Source of the DNA: Ferruginibacter paludis
GTDB taxonomy: Bacteria > Bacteroidota > Bacteroidia > Chitinophagales > Chitinophagaceae
Length of the DNA: 64,000 nucleotides
Direction of reading: 5' to 3'
NCBI RefSeq assembly: GCF_030409685.1
Contig: NZ_JAUFQJ010000007.1
Location: 462,136-526,135 of the forward strand
Numbering within the stretch: position 1 is the stretch's first letter; each line of letters opens with the position of its first letter. The notes beneath the pieces were generated by a model that saw only the letters and a program-made list of their open reading frames with translations, searched no databases and had not been told where the DNA came from. Made by a program: the position numbers and the translations under genes. Shown one piece after another: positions 63,946 to 64,000 of the stretch.

Positions 63946-64000
63946 CTTATGTATGAGTTAATAGAATGCTTTTAATTTTAAAGAGTAAAAATATTTTCTC

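Overview
The window looks like chromosomal DNA of a Bacteroidota bacterium, most likely a member of the Chitinophagaceae. The reasons are the HGSNAT-like acyltransferases, a type IX secretion sorting domain, LytTR regulators paired with TPR-containing HisKA_2 kinases, starts without obvious Shine-Dalgarno sequences, and a promoter of the TTTG / TAnnTTTG type near 63.15 kb. No rRNA, tRNA or CRISPR array was seen.

Layout. From 1 to 27.4 kb every gene is on the minus strand. This part holds four paralogous integral-membrane acyltransferases, several exported peptidases and hydrolases (two M20, one S9, one M19, one S33, one amidohydrolase), two Tat-exported intradiol dioxygenases, NTF2-like and dimeric-barrel-like small proteins, a RidA-like lipoprotein lacking the catalytic arginine, a frameshifted SDR gene, and a two-component locus with two TPR/HisKA_2 kinases around one LytTR regulator. 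A lone IS200-type transposase at 7.7-8.1 kb is bracketed by its own palindromic repeats.

From 27.7 to 46.7 kb the genes are on the plus strand: a PAS histidine kinase; a central-carbon block (Fe-S flavoprotein, pyruvate:ferredoxin oxidoreductase, DHOD-like protein, pyruvate phosphate dikinase) that could convert between acetyl-CoA, pyruvate and PEP; a tandem pair of sensor kinases; a type IX-secreted protein; and three small exported proteins. A SWIM/SNF2 helicase on the minus strand (46.9-50.3 kb) closes this part.

From 50.4 kb to the end lies the most unusual region. At least seven copies (A-G) of one repeat family occur in about 13 kb, all in the same orientation, alternating with single AT-rich genes: two HEPN-like proteins, small hypotheticals and lipoproteins. 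Copy E is complete: an upstream block, a REP hairpin, a tyrosine transposase (RAYT) gene, and an inverted REP hairpin. Copy F is an internally deleted version. In copy B a passenger gene sits between the element's 5' end and the last codons of the transposase. The arrangement resembles a gene-cassette array built on RAYT/REP elements instead of integron attC sites; this is an inference. A parallel beta-helix protein, a Mg2+ P-type ATPase and a 51-residue membrane protein lie between copies E and F.
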